A stretch of DNA of 43,235 bases, from the NCBI GenBank assembly GCA_947073645.1, contig CAMTMK010000015.1, positions 1 to 43,235 on the forward strand, in the 5' to 3' direction. Shown here in pieces: positions 34,814 through 43,235 of the stretch. Both the position numbers and the translations under genes were made by a program. The notes under the pieces were generated by a model, which searched no databases, was not told where the DNA came from, and saw only the letters and a list, made by a program, of their open reading frames with translations. Position 1 is the stretch's first letter, and the number at the start of each line of letters is the position of its first letter. The stretch is from an uncultured bacterium. Its GTDB lineage: Bacteria > Cyanobacteriota > Vampirovibrionia > Gastranaerophilales > Gastranaerophilaceae.

Positions 34814-36043
34814 ATGGCATTAGTAAATATAATTTCAGCTATTGGTAATAATAGCAGTGTATACCCCCTAATAGTACGTGACTGCGGAATTGAAGTCCCG
34901 ACCAAAATTGCTCTTACTTATAAGCAAAATAAGAAAGAGTCAAAAGAGATTGCATACTTGGCAGCTCGTGAAAGATTTTTGGATGAATATGCTACTTCTG
35001 CGGTTTGGCTTGGCGGTATTCCGCTTGTCGGATGGGCTTGTGATAAATTTATCAAGTCAAAAGGACTTAATCCGAATGTTAATTTAAAGCTTTTTAAAGA
35101 AGAGGCTGGAGTTCAAGGTATTGATTATAATATTAAAAAGTTTAAAGAAACTGCACCTGATGCTGTGAAAGACCTTCTTAAAGCTAAAGAAAATAAAAAA
35201 TTGTATGAGAAACTGCTTGCAGGTAAGTTTGTTGCATCTACTGCAATACCTATTTTGTTTATGGGATTTATTCTGCCTAAAATGGTGTTTGCATCTTCTG
35301 CTAAAAAGATTGCCGAACAGCGTCAAAAAGAACAGCAACAGCAGATGAATTTTGTTCAAAAAGATAAGTTTATAAGTTTTACCGGCGGAAACTGGGTTAC
35401 AAAGGCTGCTAATTTTTCAGCACAGGACAAAATGGCTGTTACAGACGGCGGATATGCTGTTGGACGAGTTTTGACAGCACGCAACAAAAATGAAACTTAT
35501 GATATAGCTTTCAAAATGGCAGGTATGATGTTTTTAAACTTTGTTGCTCCAAAGTGGATTGAAAAAGGGTTAAATAAACTTACTGGAGTTGAACTTGACC
35601 CGATTATTCTTTCTGATAAAAACTTTGTTTCACAGATAAAAGAAAATGCATTAAAGCTTCCAAAATCTGCAGATGCAAAAGACTTATTGGAGTTTGTGGA
35701 CAACGTAAAAAATAAAGACACATTGTTTGTAAAATATGCTAAGAAGTTTGGTAAAATTACAATGCTTGATAACGGTGTCAGAGACCCGCGTGCTTATGTT
35801 GATATTAAAAATCTTGCAAAGTTCAGAAATGATTTGGAAAGTTTTGCTAAAAAAGCAAAAATTGGCGGAGATAAATTATTTAAAAGCGCAAGAGTCGCAA
35901 AATCTGCAAATATATTGACTAATATTGCCTTAAGCAGTTTCTTGCTTGCTTATGCATTACCAAAAGCTCAATTTGCATTTAGAAAACTTATTACAGGTTC
36001 TGATTTAGAACCCGGTTTAGCACCTGCAAAAGATAAAGTTTAG
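34814..36043 (+). CDS. lineage-restricted membrane protein of unknown function
   Basis: 409 aa. Hydrophobic segments are near 63-75 (weak), 138-160 (ASTAIPILFMGFILPKMVFA), 225-245 and 375-393. A basic/Gln-rich stretch (EQRQKEQQQQ) and a FISFTGGNW tag follow the main helix. No catalytic motif recognised. GGAG lies 12 bases before the ATG. It sits behind the structured RNA region, which may control it. Its end overlaps the convergent TPR gene by four bases. Confidence 0.7.
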   Translation: MALVNIISAIGNNSSVYPLIVRDCGIEVPTKIALTYKQNKKESKEIAYLAARERFLDEYATSAVWLGGIPLVGWACDKFIKSKGLNPNVNLKLFKEEAGVQGIDYNIKKFKETAPDAVKDLLKAKENKKLYEKLLAGKFVASTAIPILFMGFILPKMVFASSAKKIAEQRQKEQQQQMNFVQKDKFISFTGGNWVTKAANFSAQDKMAVTDGGYAVGRVLTARNKNETYDIAFKMAGMMFLNFVAPKWIEKGLNKLTGVELDPIILSDKNFVSQIKENALKLPKSADAKDLLEFVDNVKNKDTLFVKYAKKFGKITMLDNGVRDPRAYVDIKNLAKFRNDLESFAKKAKIGGDKLFKSARVAKSANILTNIALSSFLLAYALPKAQFAFRKLITGSDLEPGLAPAKDKV

Positions 36044-37698
36044 ATATCAAATAATCTGTGTAATCTGTTTTGAATATCTTCTTCATCCAAATCTTGTGTG
36101 ATTTTGTTTAAATCTATTGCCATTTGGTAATAGTGTGCGGCATCATTTGTGAAACCCATAGCCTGAGATGCTCTGCCTGCGTTAAAGTAGGCAAGAGTAT
36201 AGCTCGGGTTTAGTTCAACTGCTGATTCAAAATATTCTAGAGCTTCTTCCGCATCACCAAGCCCGTCCAAATACAGTATGCCTAGGTTGTTGTGTGCATA
36301 TTCATTTTCAGGATTTAAATCAATTGATTTGTGGAAAGAAACAAGTGCTTCTTCCAAGTAATCCTTTTCCCATAATGCAATACCAGCTTTTGAATAACCT
36401 CTGTAATCTTCGGGGTTAAGCATAATAGCATCGCAATATGTTCTGATAGCATTATCCAAATCATATGTTGCCATATAAGTGTCGCCTAGAGAAAGATATA
36501 GTTCATAATTGTTCGGGTCTAGAATAATACCTGCTTGGTAGGTGGAAATTCCTGCCTCAATATTGCCTTTAACTTCTGCATAAATTGACCCTAAAGCTTG
36601 GCATACAATTGAAGTCCATTCTTTATCAGGATTGATTGAAATTGCTTTTTGATAGTGTTCTATTGCATCATCATAAAGCTCAGCTTTAGAGTATGCATAA
36701 GCCAATGAATTATTGTAGAACGGATTTTCGCTGTCATTGTCTACTGCAAGTTTGAATGCACTGATTGAATTAATTTTATCTTCTTTGCGAAGGTATAAAT
36801 GTCCCAATTCATAATAAATTTGTGCTGTGTCCATGCCAAATTCAAGAAGTTTTTCGTAGCAATCAATTGTATCATCGGTATTTTCAGGGAAATATGTTTG
36901 TAATACTGTTGCTAACTTAACCAAAACTTCTCTGTTTTGAGGATTTTGTTCTAAAACTTTTCTGTAGCAGTCTACTGTTAAATCTAATTCTTTATTTTTA
37001 AGAGCTAAATCACCCATTTTGTTATAGAAGATTTCGCCATGGTTTGTTGCCATAACTGCTTGTTTGTAAACGCTTTCAGCAGTTTGGTTTAATTTAATTT
37101 TTTCAAGAAATCTTCCTACTGTGTTGTATGTAAATACGGAAAAATCATCCGACATGTTTTTGTAGAACATTTTCATGGATGGTTTATCCCAAGCAAGCAT
37201 GACACTTCCTGATACAAAATAATATAAAAAGTTAAGATAGTCGCTTACTGTACCGTTTTTAGAATTAATTTTCTGTAAAATCGATTGTGATAAAATCAAA
37301 CGCGGACGTGCAGATTTTAGTTTTCCCATTTTAATTGCGGATTTAAATTCCTGTTCTGCGGATTGAAAATCCTGAGCGAGTTTCATGAAAAACCCTGTAT
37401 ATAAATGCGCATTGATGTTTTGAGGTGCAAGCGATACAGCGGTTTTACATTGTTCAATAGCTGTATCAAGGCTTATCTGCCCTTGTTCCCACATTAAAGT
37501 TGCAAGACGATAATATGCTTCAGGCATAGCGGGGTCGTATTTAACCGCGTCAATATAGTGCTCAATAGCTTCTTGTAAATCGCTGTTTTGAAGGCGTACT
37601 AAATATTTTTCGTGTGCCGTTCTAGCTTTTTCAAGTGCTTCGCGTGCTTTTTCGGGATTTGACGCCTGTATCGGCTGTAGTAACATTTGTTCTGACAT
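36040..37698 (-). CDS. tetratricopeptide-repeat protein
   Basis: 552 aa from ATG 37698 (GGAG nine bases upstream; the preceding in-frame TTG is not needed). It is almost entirely TPR: at least ten 34-residue units such as AIEHYIDAVKYDPAMPEAYYRLATLM, AIRTYCDAIMLNPEDYRGYSKAG and ALEYFESAVELNPSYTLAYFNAGRA. No signal peptide or membrane segment. TPR proteins are scaffolds for complexes; the partner is unknown. Divergent from the G10-containing gene at 37863 and convergent with the membrane protein gene. Confidence 0.88.
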   Translation of the reverse strand: MSEQMLLQPIQASNPEKAREALEKARTAHEKYLVRLQNSDLQEAIEHYIDAVKYDPAMPEAYYRLATLMWEQGQISLDTAIEQCKTAVSLAPQNINAHLYTGFFMKLAQDFQSAEQEFKSAIKMGKLKSARPRLILSQSILQKINSKNGTVSDYLNFLYYFVSGSVMLAWDKPSMKMFYKNMSDDFSVFTYNTVGRFLEKIKLNQTAESVYKQAVMATNHGEIFYNKMGDLALKNKELDLTVDCYRKVLEQNPQNREVLVKLATVLQTYFPENTDDTIDCYEKLLEFGMDTAQIYYELGHLYLRKEDKINSISAFKLAVDNDSENPFYNNSLAYAYSKAELYDDAIEHYQKAISINPDKEWTSIVCQALGSIYAEVKGNIEAGISTYQAGIILDPNNYELYLSLGDTYMATYDLDNAIRTYCDAIMLNPEDYRGYSKAGIALWEKDYLEEALVSFHKSIDLNPENEYAHNNLGILYLDGLGDAEEALEYFESAVELNPSYTLAYFNAGRASQAMGFTNDAAHYYQMAIDLNKITQDLDEEDIQNRLHRLFDI

Positions 37699-37862
37699 CA
37701 ATGAGCTCCAATAAGATGTATATTCTATATGAATTTTATTTCGACACTAATAATTTTAATCTTTACAAAATTTAATTAATATCATCTACATGGAGTATAA
37801 ATTTATTCGGTTAGGCAATTTTTGAACTTAAAATGTTTTTATATTTATGCAGGAGATATTTA

Positions 37863-39098
37863 ATGGGAAAAGTTCAAGCTATTAAAGCCGGTTTAAACTT
37901 ATTTAGGACAAGAACTGTTTCAGTAAGCAGTAAACGATTATTTTCGTTTGCCCAAAGGCATAAATTTAAAACTTCGGGGGGGGGGCTTTCTGAGGATGGA
38001 TTAATCCTTACTCATTTGTCGTACCATCCTCCACGTAACGGGTTTATCGATACAGCAAGGTCGGGTGCGGGAATGTCCAGAGATAGCGTTCATTTTGCCG
38101 TTAATCATGGTGTTCAGGCGCATGTGGGTGGAGCTTGGAATAGTTGTGACTATGCAGTTTTGATGCCAATGAGTTCAGCAAGACAAACCGTGGGTAATAA
38201 ATTTGCGGGAGGAATCGCTGCGGATTTTTATTCTAAAGGAAAGGTGAAAATTCCGAAAGGCTCGGTTATTGTGCGGCGAAGTGCAAGTATTCCCGAAGGA
38301 AAGTATCGTATTTCAGATGCGTCAAAAATCAAGGAATTTAAGGAGTTGCATGGAGTAATGGTAATTGAAACTTCTTCAATGGATATGGTTTCAGACGTTA
38401 ATAATATCATACGCAGGCTTGGGTATAAAGTTAAATCAGGAGGTTTTACTTGGGGTGATTCATTGCATGATTTTAATTTGTTTAATTCTTTTTTAAGAGC
38501 AAATGGAATGAAACCTATGATGCACACTTATACTCCGAATGGAAAAATTGAAGTATTAATTGAACATCTGCAGGTACGTGCTAAAAAACTTTCGGATTGG
38601 ACCGTTAAAGATAAAATGGGCGAAGTTATATTTGATTACAGGCAAGAATATTTACAATCCTTAAAATATATTGAAAAATTTGCAAATGAAACAGGTTTTC
38701 CAAAGGATTTTGATACTAAACAACTTGCTGAAATAATTCGGACTTCAGCTACTCCACAAGAGGCAATGAAGTTAATAGAAGCTAAGTTTAAAATAATAAA
38801 ATCAATGAACGTATTACAATCCGAAGCATCTGAGTTAGAATTACTGCAAGGTTTTAGAATGCTGGTTGGTGGCAGTAAATCTGCACAAATTTCGGATAAT
38901 TTAGTTTGTGAATTTTTGAGAAAGCCTAATAAAACAAGATTGCAAAAAATTCAAAAAGCTCCTGTTGCCTTAGAAACGGTACCTGAGCAGTTAATGGTGC
39001 AAAATCCTGCTCTGCGAAGTTCAGTGACGGAAATTGCCGGACAATACGGTTTAAAACTTGATAATACGGTTGCAAATAGGTTATATGAGTTAGGTTGA
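37863..39098 (+). CDS. unknown protein with G10 tract after codon 37 (predicted phase ON)
   Basis: 411 aa from ATG 37863 with AGGAG seven bases upstream; the earlier in-frame ATG at 37833 has none. The run of ten G at 37976-37985 encodes part of SGGGL; with eleven G a stop follows in three codons, with nine in seven. The basic N-terminus is followed by a region with GFIDTARSGAGMSRDSVHFAVNH (about 62-84), which looks like a folded enzymatic or binding domain, and a helical, Lys-rich C-terminal half. No family recognised. Overlaps the convergent epimerase gene by nine bases. Switchable expression hints at an exposed or costly product. Confidence 0.75.
   Translation: MGKVQAIKAGLNLFRTRTVSVSSKRLFSFAQRHKFKTSGGGLSEDGLILTHLSYHPPRNGFIDTARSGAGMSRDSVHFAVNHGVQAHVGGAWNSCDYAVLMPMSSARQTVGNKFAGGIAADFYSKGKVKIPKGSVIVRRSASIPEGKYRISDASKIKEFKELHGVMVIETSSMDMVSDVNNIIRRLGYKVKSGGFTWGDSLHDFNLFNSFLRANGMKPMMHTYTPNGKIEVLIEHLQVRAKKLSDWTVKDKMGEVIFDYRQEYLQSLKYIEKFANETGFPKDFDTKQLAEIIRTSATPQEAMKLIEAKFKIIKSMNVLQSEASELELLQGFRMLVGGSKSAQISDNLVCEFLRKPNKTRLQKIQKAPVALETVPEQLMVQNPALRSSVTEIAGQYGLKLDNTVANRLYELG
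37976..37985 (+). repeat. G10 homopolymer tract (gene at 37863)
   Basis: Ten G, 113 bases after the ATG, in the context TTC-G10-CTT. With ten G the frame is open. Confidence 0.95.
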
Positions 39099-40295
39099 AA
39101 AAGCATAGACAATTTCTCGATTATATTCTTCACCTGCTTTTAAGATGCCTTTTTCCTTGAAGTTATCGGTATTTATGGCATTCGGATAAAATTGCGGTTC
39201 TACACAAAAAGATGAACGCTTTTCGTATCTGTTACCGCTTTTACCCGCAGGTTGAGCTTTTTTACCTAAATGGTTTGCAGTATAAAATTGAAATCCGGGT
39301 AGATTTGTTGAAACCTTCAAATTTATCCCTGTTTTTTCTGATTTTACATCTGCCACTTCTACGAGATTTTTGCCGTCGTAGTTATCTATGCAGTAATTTT
39401 GGTCAAATCCGCCACCTATTTTAATCTGGTCATGGTCAGAATTTATTACATCACCTATTTTTTTAGGTGTCCTGAAATCAAACGGAGTGTTTTCGACATC
39501 TGTTAGTTCGCCTGTTGGAACCGCAATTTCACTGTTTTGTGTGAATTTTGATGAGTTTGGCAGGGTTACAATATGGTCTAAAACAGAATTTTCAGATGTG
39601 TTTTCAGCACCGTCAAGGTTGAAATAGGTATGGTTTGTAAGGTTTACAATTGTATCTTTGTCTGTTTTTGCGTTGTATAAAATATGTAATTTATTGTCGT
39701 TATCAAACTTGTATGTAACGCTCATTTCGACATTGGCAGGATAACCGCTTTCCATATCTTCTTTGAGGTAGGTGAATTTAATTCCGTCTTTTAATTGTTC
39801 GGCTTTCCAGTTTTTAACGTCAAGTCCTTGAGTTCCGCCATGTGAATGCGTTTTGCCGTTATCTTTATTGCATTCAAGGGTGTATTCTGTTTCACCGAGT
39901 TTAAATTTGCCGTCGCTGATTTTGTTTGCGTAAGGTCCTATAGTTCCGCCTGCATGTCCTACAGGTGCGGTTTCATAAGGAGTTACGTTATCATAGCCCT
40001 GGGTTACGTCTTTGATTTTACCGTCTTTATCAGGAACTTTTATAGATGTAATTGTTGCACCGAAAGTTGATAAATCGACGCTTGCCCCGTTTTTGTTTGT
40101 AATTGTGTAAAGAAAGACTTCTTCACCGTTTTTTAGTTTACCGAAAGATTTTTTGCTTATTTGAACATCATTTTGAGTGCTTTTTACGAAAGTATCCTGT
40201 ACTGGTTGATTTTGCACAAAAGCTTGATGTACAACTTTTTGCAAAATATTGTTATTGTTGTTAAACCAAAAGTGTGGATTAAAATCTATCGGCAT
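39090..40295 (-). CDS. galM: aldose 1-epimerase with an N-terminal extension
   Basis: 401 aa from ATG 40295; AGGAG ends six bases upstream of it but directly abuts the earlier ATG 40301. The mutarotase domain starts near residue 50 (KSFGKLKNGEEVFLYTITN) and interconverts alpha and beta anomers of glucose or galactose. His in THSHGGTQG and NLTNHTYFNL and Glu in FCVEPQFYPNAIN are the active-site candidates. The 45-50 residue extension is Asn/Gln-rich (WFNNNNN) and not part of usual GalM (about 340 aa). No clear signal peptide. Ends overlapping the G10 gene by nine bases. Confidence 0.9.
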   Translation of the reverse strand: MPIDFNPHFWFNNNNNILQKVVHQAFVQNQPVQDTFVKSTQNDVQISKKSFGKLKNGEEVFLYTITNKNGASVDLSTFGATITSIKVPDKDGKIKDVTQGYDNVTPYETAPVGHAGGTIGPYANKISDGKFKLGETEYTLECNKDNGKTHSHGGTQGLDVKNWKAEQLKDGIKFTYLKEDMESGYPANVEMSVTYKFDNDNKLHILYNAKTDKDTIVNLTNHTYFNLDGAENTSENSVLDHIVTLPNSSKFTQNSEIAVPTGELTDVENTPFDFRTPKKIGDVINSDHDQIKIGGGFDQNYCIDNYDGKNLVEVADVKSEKTGINLKVSTNLPGFQFYTANHLGKKAQPAGKSGNRYEKRSSFCVEPQFYPNAINTDNFKEKGILKAGEEYNREIVYAFST

Positions 40296-40341
40296 ACACA
40301 TCTCCTTTTTCTCTTATTATAACAGGAAAATTTTTTTGTAA

Positions 40342-40347
40342 TATAAT
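40342..40347 (+). promoter_or_regulatory. -10 hexamer of mnmG
   Basis: Perfect TATAAT ending six bases before the mnmG ATG, with no Shine-Dalgarno. No good -35 found. Confidence 0.5.
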
Positions 40348-40353
40348 AATATT

Positions 40354-42243
40354 ATGAATTATCTGAATAACGAATATGACATAATAGTAGTTGGTGCGGG
40401 ACACGCAGGATGCGAAGCCGCAATTTCTTGTGCACGTCTTGGCGCGAAGGTGCTTCTTGCAACTTTAAATATTGATAATATCGCACTCATGCCTTGCAAC
40501 CCTGCAATCGGCGGACCTGCAAAATCAACCCTTGTCCGTGAAATTGATGCGCTCGGCGGTGTTATGGGGGAAGTGTCCGATGCAACTTATATTCAGATGA
40601 AAATGTTGAATTCGTCTAAAGGTCCTGCTGTCAGAGCCTTACGCGCACAATCCGATAAACGTCAGTATATGGATTATATGCGCGATATTATTGAAAACAA
40701 CGAAAACATTTATCTTCGTCAGGCTTGTATTACAGATTTGATAGTTAAAGACGGTGCAATTGCAGGTGCTGTTGATGAATTCGGAATAGAATTTAAAGCG
40801 CGTGCTGTTGTATTAACTACAGGTACATCGCTTAACGGTAAAATTTTTGTAGGACTTCGCTCTTATGAGGCAGGAAGATTGGGCGAAAAATCTGCTTACG
40901 GACTTTCTGAAAGTCTTATCAAGCACGGTATAGAAATTAAAAAGCTTAAAACAGGTACTCCGCCTCGTGTTGATAAGCGTACAATTGATTATTCAAAAAT
41001 GCAAATTCAACCGGGTGATGAAACCTTGCACTTCTATTCGTTTAAGCCAAACAGACCTGTTCGTCCGCAATATCCTTGTTATTTAACACGGACAACCGAG
41101 GAAACTCATAACATTATTAGAGCAAATCTTGATAAATCACCAATGTTTCAAGGATTAATCCAAGGTGTAGGACCGCGTTATTGTCCGTCAATCGAGGATA
41201 AAGTTGTAAGATTTGCTCAAAATCCTTCACACCATATTTTTATCGAGCCTGAGGGGTTGGGAACTTATGAAATGTATATTCAAGGTTTTTCAAGCAGTTT
41301 GCCTGCCGATGTTCAGGTGCAAATGCTCAGAACTTTGCCGGGGCTTGAAAATGCTCATGTTATTAAACCTGCTTATGCTGTGGAATATGATTATGTTCCT
41401 GCGGTTCAGACAACTCATGCTTTGATGTCCAAAAATGTTCAAGGTTTGTTCTTCGGAGGTCAGATTAACGGTACAAGCGGTTATGAGGAAGCTGCTGCAC
41501 AAGGGCTCGTTGCAGGTATAAATGCTTTCAACTATATCAATAATTCCGAAATGCTTGAACTTTCAAGAAGTTCGTCTTATATTGGAACTCTTATTGATGA
41601 TTTGGTTACAAAAGACATCCAAGATCCTTACAGAATGCTTACTTCACGTTCTGAATACAGACTGTTGCTGAGACAGGATAATGCAGATGCAAGACTTACA
41701 CCGATAGGACGTAAATTCGGGCTTATTGATGATGCGCAGTATAAAGTATTTACTGATAAACAAGAAGCAATCGAGCGCGAAATGGAAAGAATTAAGGATG
41801 CAAAAATTTCCTTATCTGACGAGGTGAATGCTGTTCTTGCAAAGTATGGTGAGCATATGGAGCGCGGCATGAAGATTGCTGAGCTTTTAAAACGTCCGAA
41901 TATTGATTATTCTGTAATTTGTGAGCTTGATAGTGAAACTCGCGAATTAGGTATTCCGTTTGATGTTTCAGAACAAGTTGAGATTTTAACTAAATATGAC
42001 GGTTATTTAAAACGTCAGGAAATGCAGGTTGAGCAGGCAGGCAAGCTCGACAAGTTTAAAATTCCCGATAATATTGATTATTCAAAAATAGAGCATATTT
42101 CATCGGAAACAAAAGATAAGCTTTCAAAAATTCGTCCAAAAACTCTTGCGCAAGCATCACGAATTGGCGGTGTAAAACCTGCTGATATTTCTATCTTGAT
42201 GGTAATGTTAGAGAAGCAGTGCTACGCACATAGACAACTTTGA
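40354..42243 (+). CDS. mnmG: tRNA uridine-5-carboxymethylaminomethyl modification enzyme
   Basis: 629-aa FAD protein (GidA) that with MnmE modifies wobble U34 of tRNAs. The FAD loop GAGHAGCEAA is at 14-23. CNPAIGGPAKSTLVREIDALGG, TGTSLNGKIFVG, KLKTGTPPR, CPSIEDKVVRF and QINGTSGYEEAAAQG are diagnostic. Full length. TATAAT six bases before the ATG suggests a leaderless mRNA. No mnmE or rsmG is adjacent. Confidence 0.98.
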   Translation: MNYLNNEYDIIVVGAGHAGCEAAISCARLGAKVLLATLNIDNIALMPCNPAIGGPAKSTLVREIDALGGVMGEVSDATYIQMKMLNSSKGPAVRALRAQSDKRQYMDYMRDIIENNENIYLRQACITDLIVKDGAIAGAVDEFGIEFKARAVVLTTGTSLNGKIFVGLRSYEAGRLGEKSAYGLSESLIKHGIEIKKLKTGTPPRVDKRTIDYSKMQIQPGDETLHFYSFKPNRPVRPQYPCYLTRTTEETHNIIRANLDKSPMFQGLIQGVGPRYCPSIEDKVVRFAQNPSHHIFIEPEGLGTYEMYIQGFSSSLPADVQVQMLRTLPGLENAHVIKPAYAVEYDYVPAVQTTHALMSKNVQGLFFGGQINGTSGYEEAAAQGLVAGINAFNYINNSEMLELSRSSSYIGTLIDDLVTKDIQDPYRMLTSRSEYRLLLRQDNADARLTPIGRKFGLIDDAQYKVFTDKQEAIEREMERIKDAKISLSDEVNAVLAKYGEHMERGMKIAELLKRPNIDYSVICELDSETRELGIPFDVSEQVEILTKYDGYLKRQEMQVEQAGKLDKFKIPDNIDYSKIEHISSETKDKLSKIRPKTLAQASRIGGVKPADISILMVMLEKQCYAHRQL

Positions 42244-42282
42244 TGATATTGGTAAGAATTTTCCTCCACCCTTGGTGTAGTG

Positions 42283-43235
42283 TTAAGCAACGCCATTGTT
42301 GAGTAAGTCGTGGATGTGGATTACGCCTATCGGTTTGCAATCTTCCAAAACAAAGATGTTTGTAATCTTTTTGTCGTGCATAATTTTCATTGCTTCTGAT
42401 GCCATAACATCTTTTGAAATTGTTTTAGGATTTTTAGTCATAAGGTTAACTGCTTTTTCCTGCAGAATTTGAGGAGACAAACATCTTCTTAAGTCTCCGT
42501 CTGTAAGCATTCCTGTAAATTCTCCGTTGGAGTTTACAAAGCCAACACAGCCAAGTCTTTTTGATGTCATTTCGAGTAAAACTCTTTGCATATCGGAATT
42601 TTCTTCCAAAATTGGCATGTCGCCTCCTGTGTGCATTAAATCAGATACTTTTTGTAAAATAGAACCTAATTTCCCGCCCGGGTGACGAGAATTAAAGTCA
42701 GCTTTAGTAAAGCCTTTACGTTCAATTAATCCTGCTGTCAAAATATCGCCCAAAACAAGGGTTGCGGTTGTAGAACTTGTAGGAGCAAGCCCTAAAGGAC
42801 ATGCTTCGCCGTTATTTGGAAGTAATAATACGATGTCGCCGGCTTTTCCGAGTGAACTGTCGGGATTTTTTGTTACTGAAATAAGTTTTATGCCAAATCT
42901 TTTGCAGTAATTAAGAATGTCAACGAGTTCTTTAGACTCACCGCTATTTGAAATCGCTATAACAACATCATCTTCCGTAATCATTCCCAAGTCGCCATGG
43001 CTTGCTTCGGCAGGATGAACAAAGAATGACGGCGTTCCTGTTGAAGCTAATGATGCTGCAATTTTTTTACCTATATGACCGGATTTTCCCATACCTGTGA
43101 TGATAATTCTGCCTTTAGCATTTTGCATAATATCTAATGCTTGAGTGAAAGTTTCGCTTAAACTTTCTTTTAGTTTTAGTATAGTATCAATTTCACGGTC
43201 AATTGTTCTTTTTGCGCAGTCTATATCTTTTTGAA
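42283..43235 (-). CDS. kdsD: arabinose-5-phosphate isomerase (KpsF/KdsD), 5' end cut by window
   Basis: The frame is open to the window edge, so the gene starts beyond 43235; the ATG at 43128 is internal, since the upstream residues (LKLKESLSETFTQALDIM) match the usual N-terminal helix. SIS domain: GRIITGMGKSGHIGKKIAASLASTGTP-like region, SNSGES, and HPGGKLG; two CBS repeats follow (DLMHTGGDMP, LMTKNPKTIS). It makes ribulose-5-P to arabinose-5-P for Kdo, implying lipopolysaccharide or a Kdo-containing capsule and hence a Gram-negative envelope. Confidence 0.93.
   Translation of the reverse strand, partial: QKDIDCAKRTIDREIDTILKLKESLSETFTQALDIMQNAKGRIIITGMGKSGHIGKKIAASLASTGTPSFFVHPAEASHGDLGMITEDDVVIAISNSGESKELVDILNYCKRFGIKLISVTKNPDSSLGKAGDIVLLLPNNGEACPLGLAPTSSTTATLVLGDILTAGLIERKGFTKADFNSRHPGGKLGSILQKVSDLMHTGGDMPILEENSDMQRVLLEMTSKRLGCVGFVNSNGEFTGMLTDGDLRRCLSPQILQEKAVNLMTKNPKTISKDVMASEAMKIMHDKKITNIFVLEDCKPIGVIHIHDLLNNGVA

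Noticed and set aside
7492-37985. G10 tracts as simple sequencing error
   Set aside because: Cannot be excluded at the single-base level, but runs are present at three loci, two of them with the frame preserved, always on the coding strand; error would not create the runs themselves.

Overview
The window looks like a chromosomal segment of an uncultured, host-associated member of the Gastranaerophilales / Melainabacteria, the non-photosynthetic sister group of Cyanobacteria. The evidence is AT-rich DNA with compact gene packing, a Ycf23/DUF561 protein otherwise known from cyanobacteria and plastids, a PDZ/radical-SAM/DUF512 protein of the kind conserved in cyanobacteria and Firmicutes, prepilin-like proteins with a GFTLAEVLITIG-type N-terminus, and several lineage-restricted proteins with short tags such as NTSFQA and FISFTG. 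The taxonomic call is an inference. No tRNA, rRNA, CRISPR array, transposase or phage gene was seen.

Layout. 1-934: a possible broken small ORF, a terminator and a winged-helix DNA-binding protein. 1045-4302: a minus-strand operon ilvC > YhaM-like HD protein > two tandem divergent thymidylate-kinase-like genes, probably reading on to the winged-helix gene. 4416-5390: tandem-GNAT-like protein. 5446-7448: two overlapping zinc alcohol dehydrogenases, followed directly by a prepilin-like gene interrupted by a G10 tract. 8351-9427: a 52-aa small ORF and the rplU-rpmA operon. 9591-16533: cell-wall/division cluster murF-mraY-murD-ftsW-murG with folC last. 16499-19977: a GT2 glycosyltransferase, divergent from padR and the radical-SAM gene. 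19992-21356: glnA. 21357-21931: a non-coding stretch with a probable small RNA terminator and a GC-rich hairpin array. 21932-26207: GH38 mannosidase, ycf23, a trypsin-like protease and a lone MlaE permease. 26249-33853: an HELQH protein, a degenerate PilB-like ATPase with a CheY-like receiver, a G10-containing unknown, a histidine kinase and the (p)ppGpp enzyme rel. 33909-43235: DUF167, lineage-restricted unknowns with a structured RNA region between two of them, a TPR protein, a third G10-containing gene, aldose epimerase, mnmG and a partial KpsF/KdsD.

The most striking signal is three uninterrupted 10-G runs, each on the coding strand near the 5' end of a gene: 7492-7501, 29202-29211 and 37976-37985. 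Two share the context GTC-G10-CA. In two genes 10 G keeps the frame open and one G more or less gives an immediate stop. In the prepilin-like gene 10 G gives a stop after 15 codons, and 11 G would fuse a well-placed ATG with its SD to the pilin frame. This is the classic architecture of slipped-strand phase variation and may be an undescribed contingency system in this lineage.

Other points of interest. Several first genes of transcription units lack a Shine-Dalgarno sequence and carry a -10-like hexamer 6-9 nt before ATG, suggesting leaderless mRNAs. A perfect 7-1-7 inverted repeat of Fur-family type covers the -35 of ycf23. A candidate switching RNA precedes the gene at 34814. Five convergent gene pairs overlap tail to tail.
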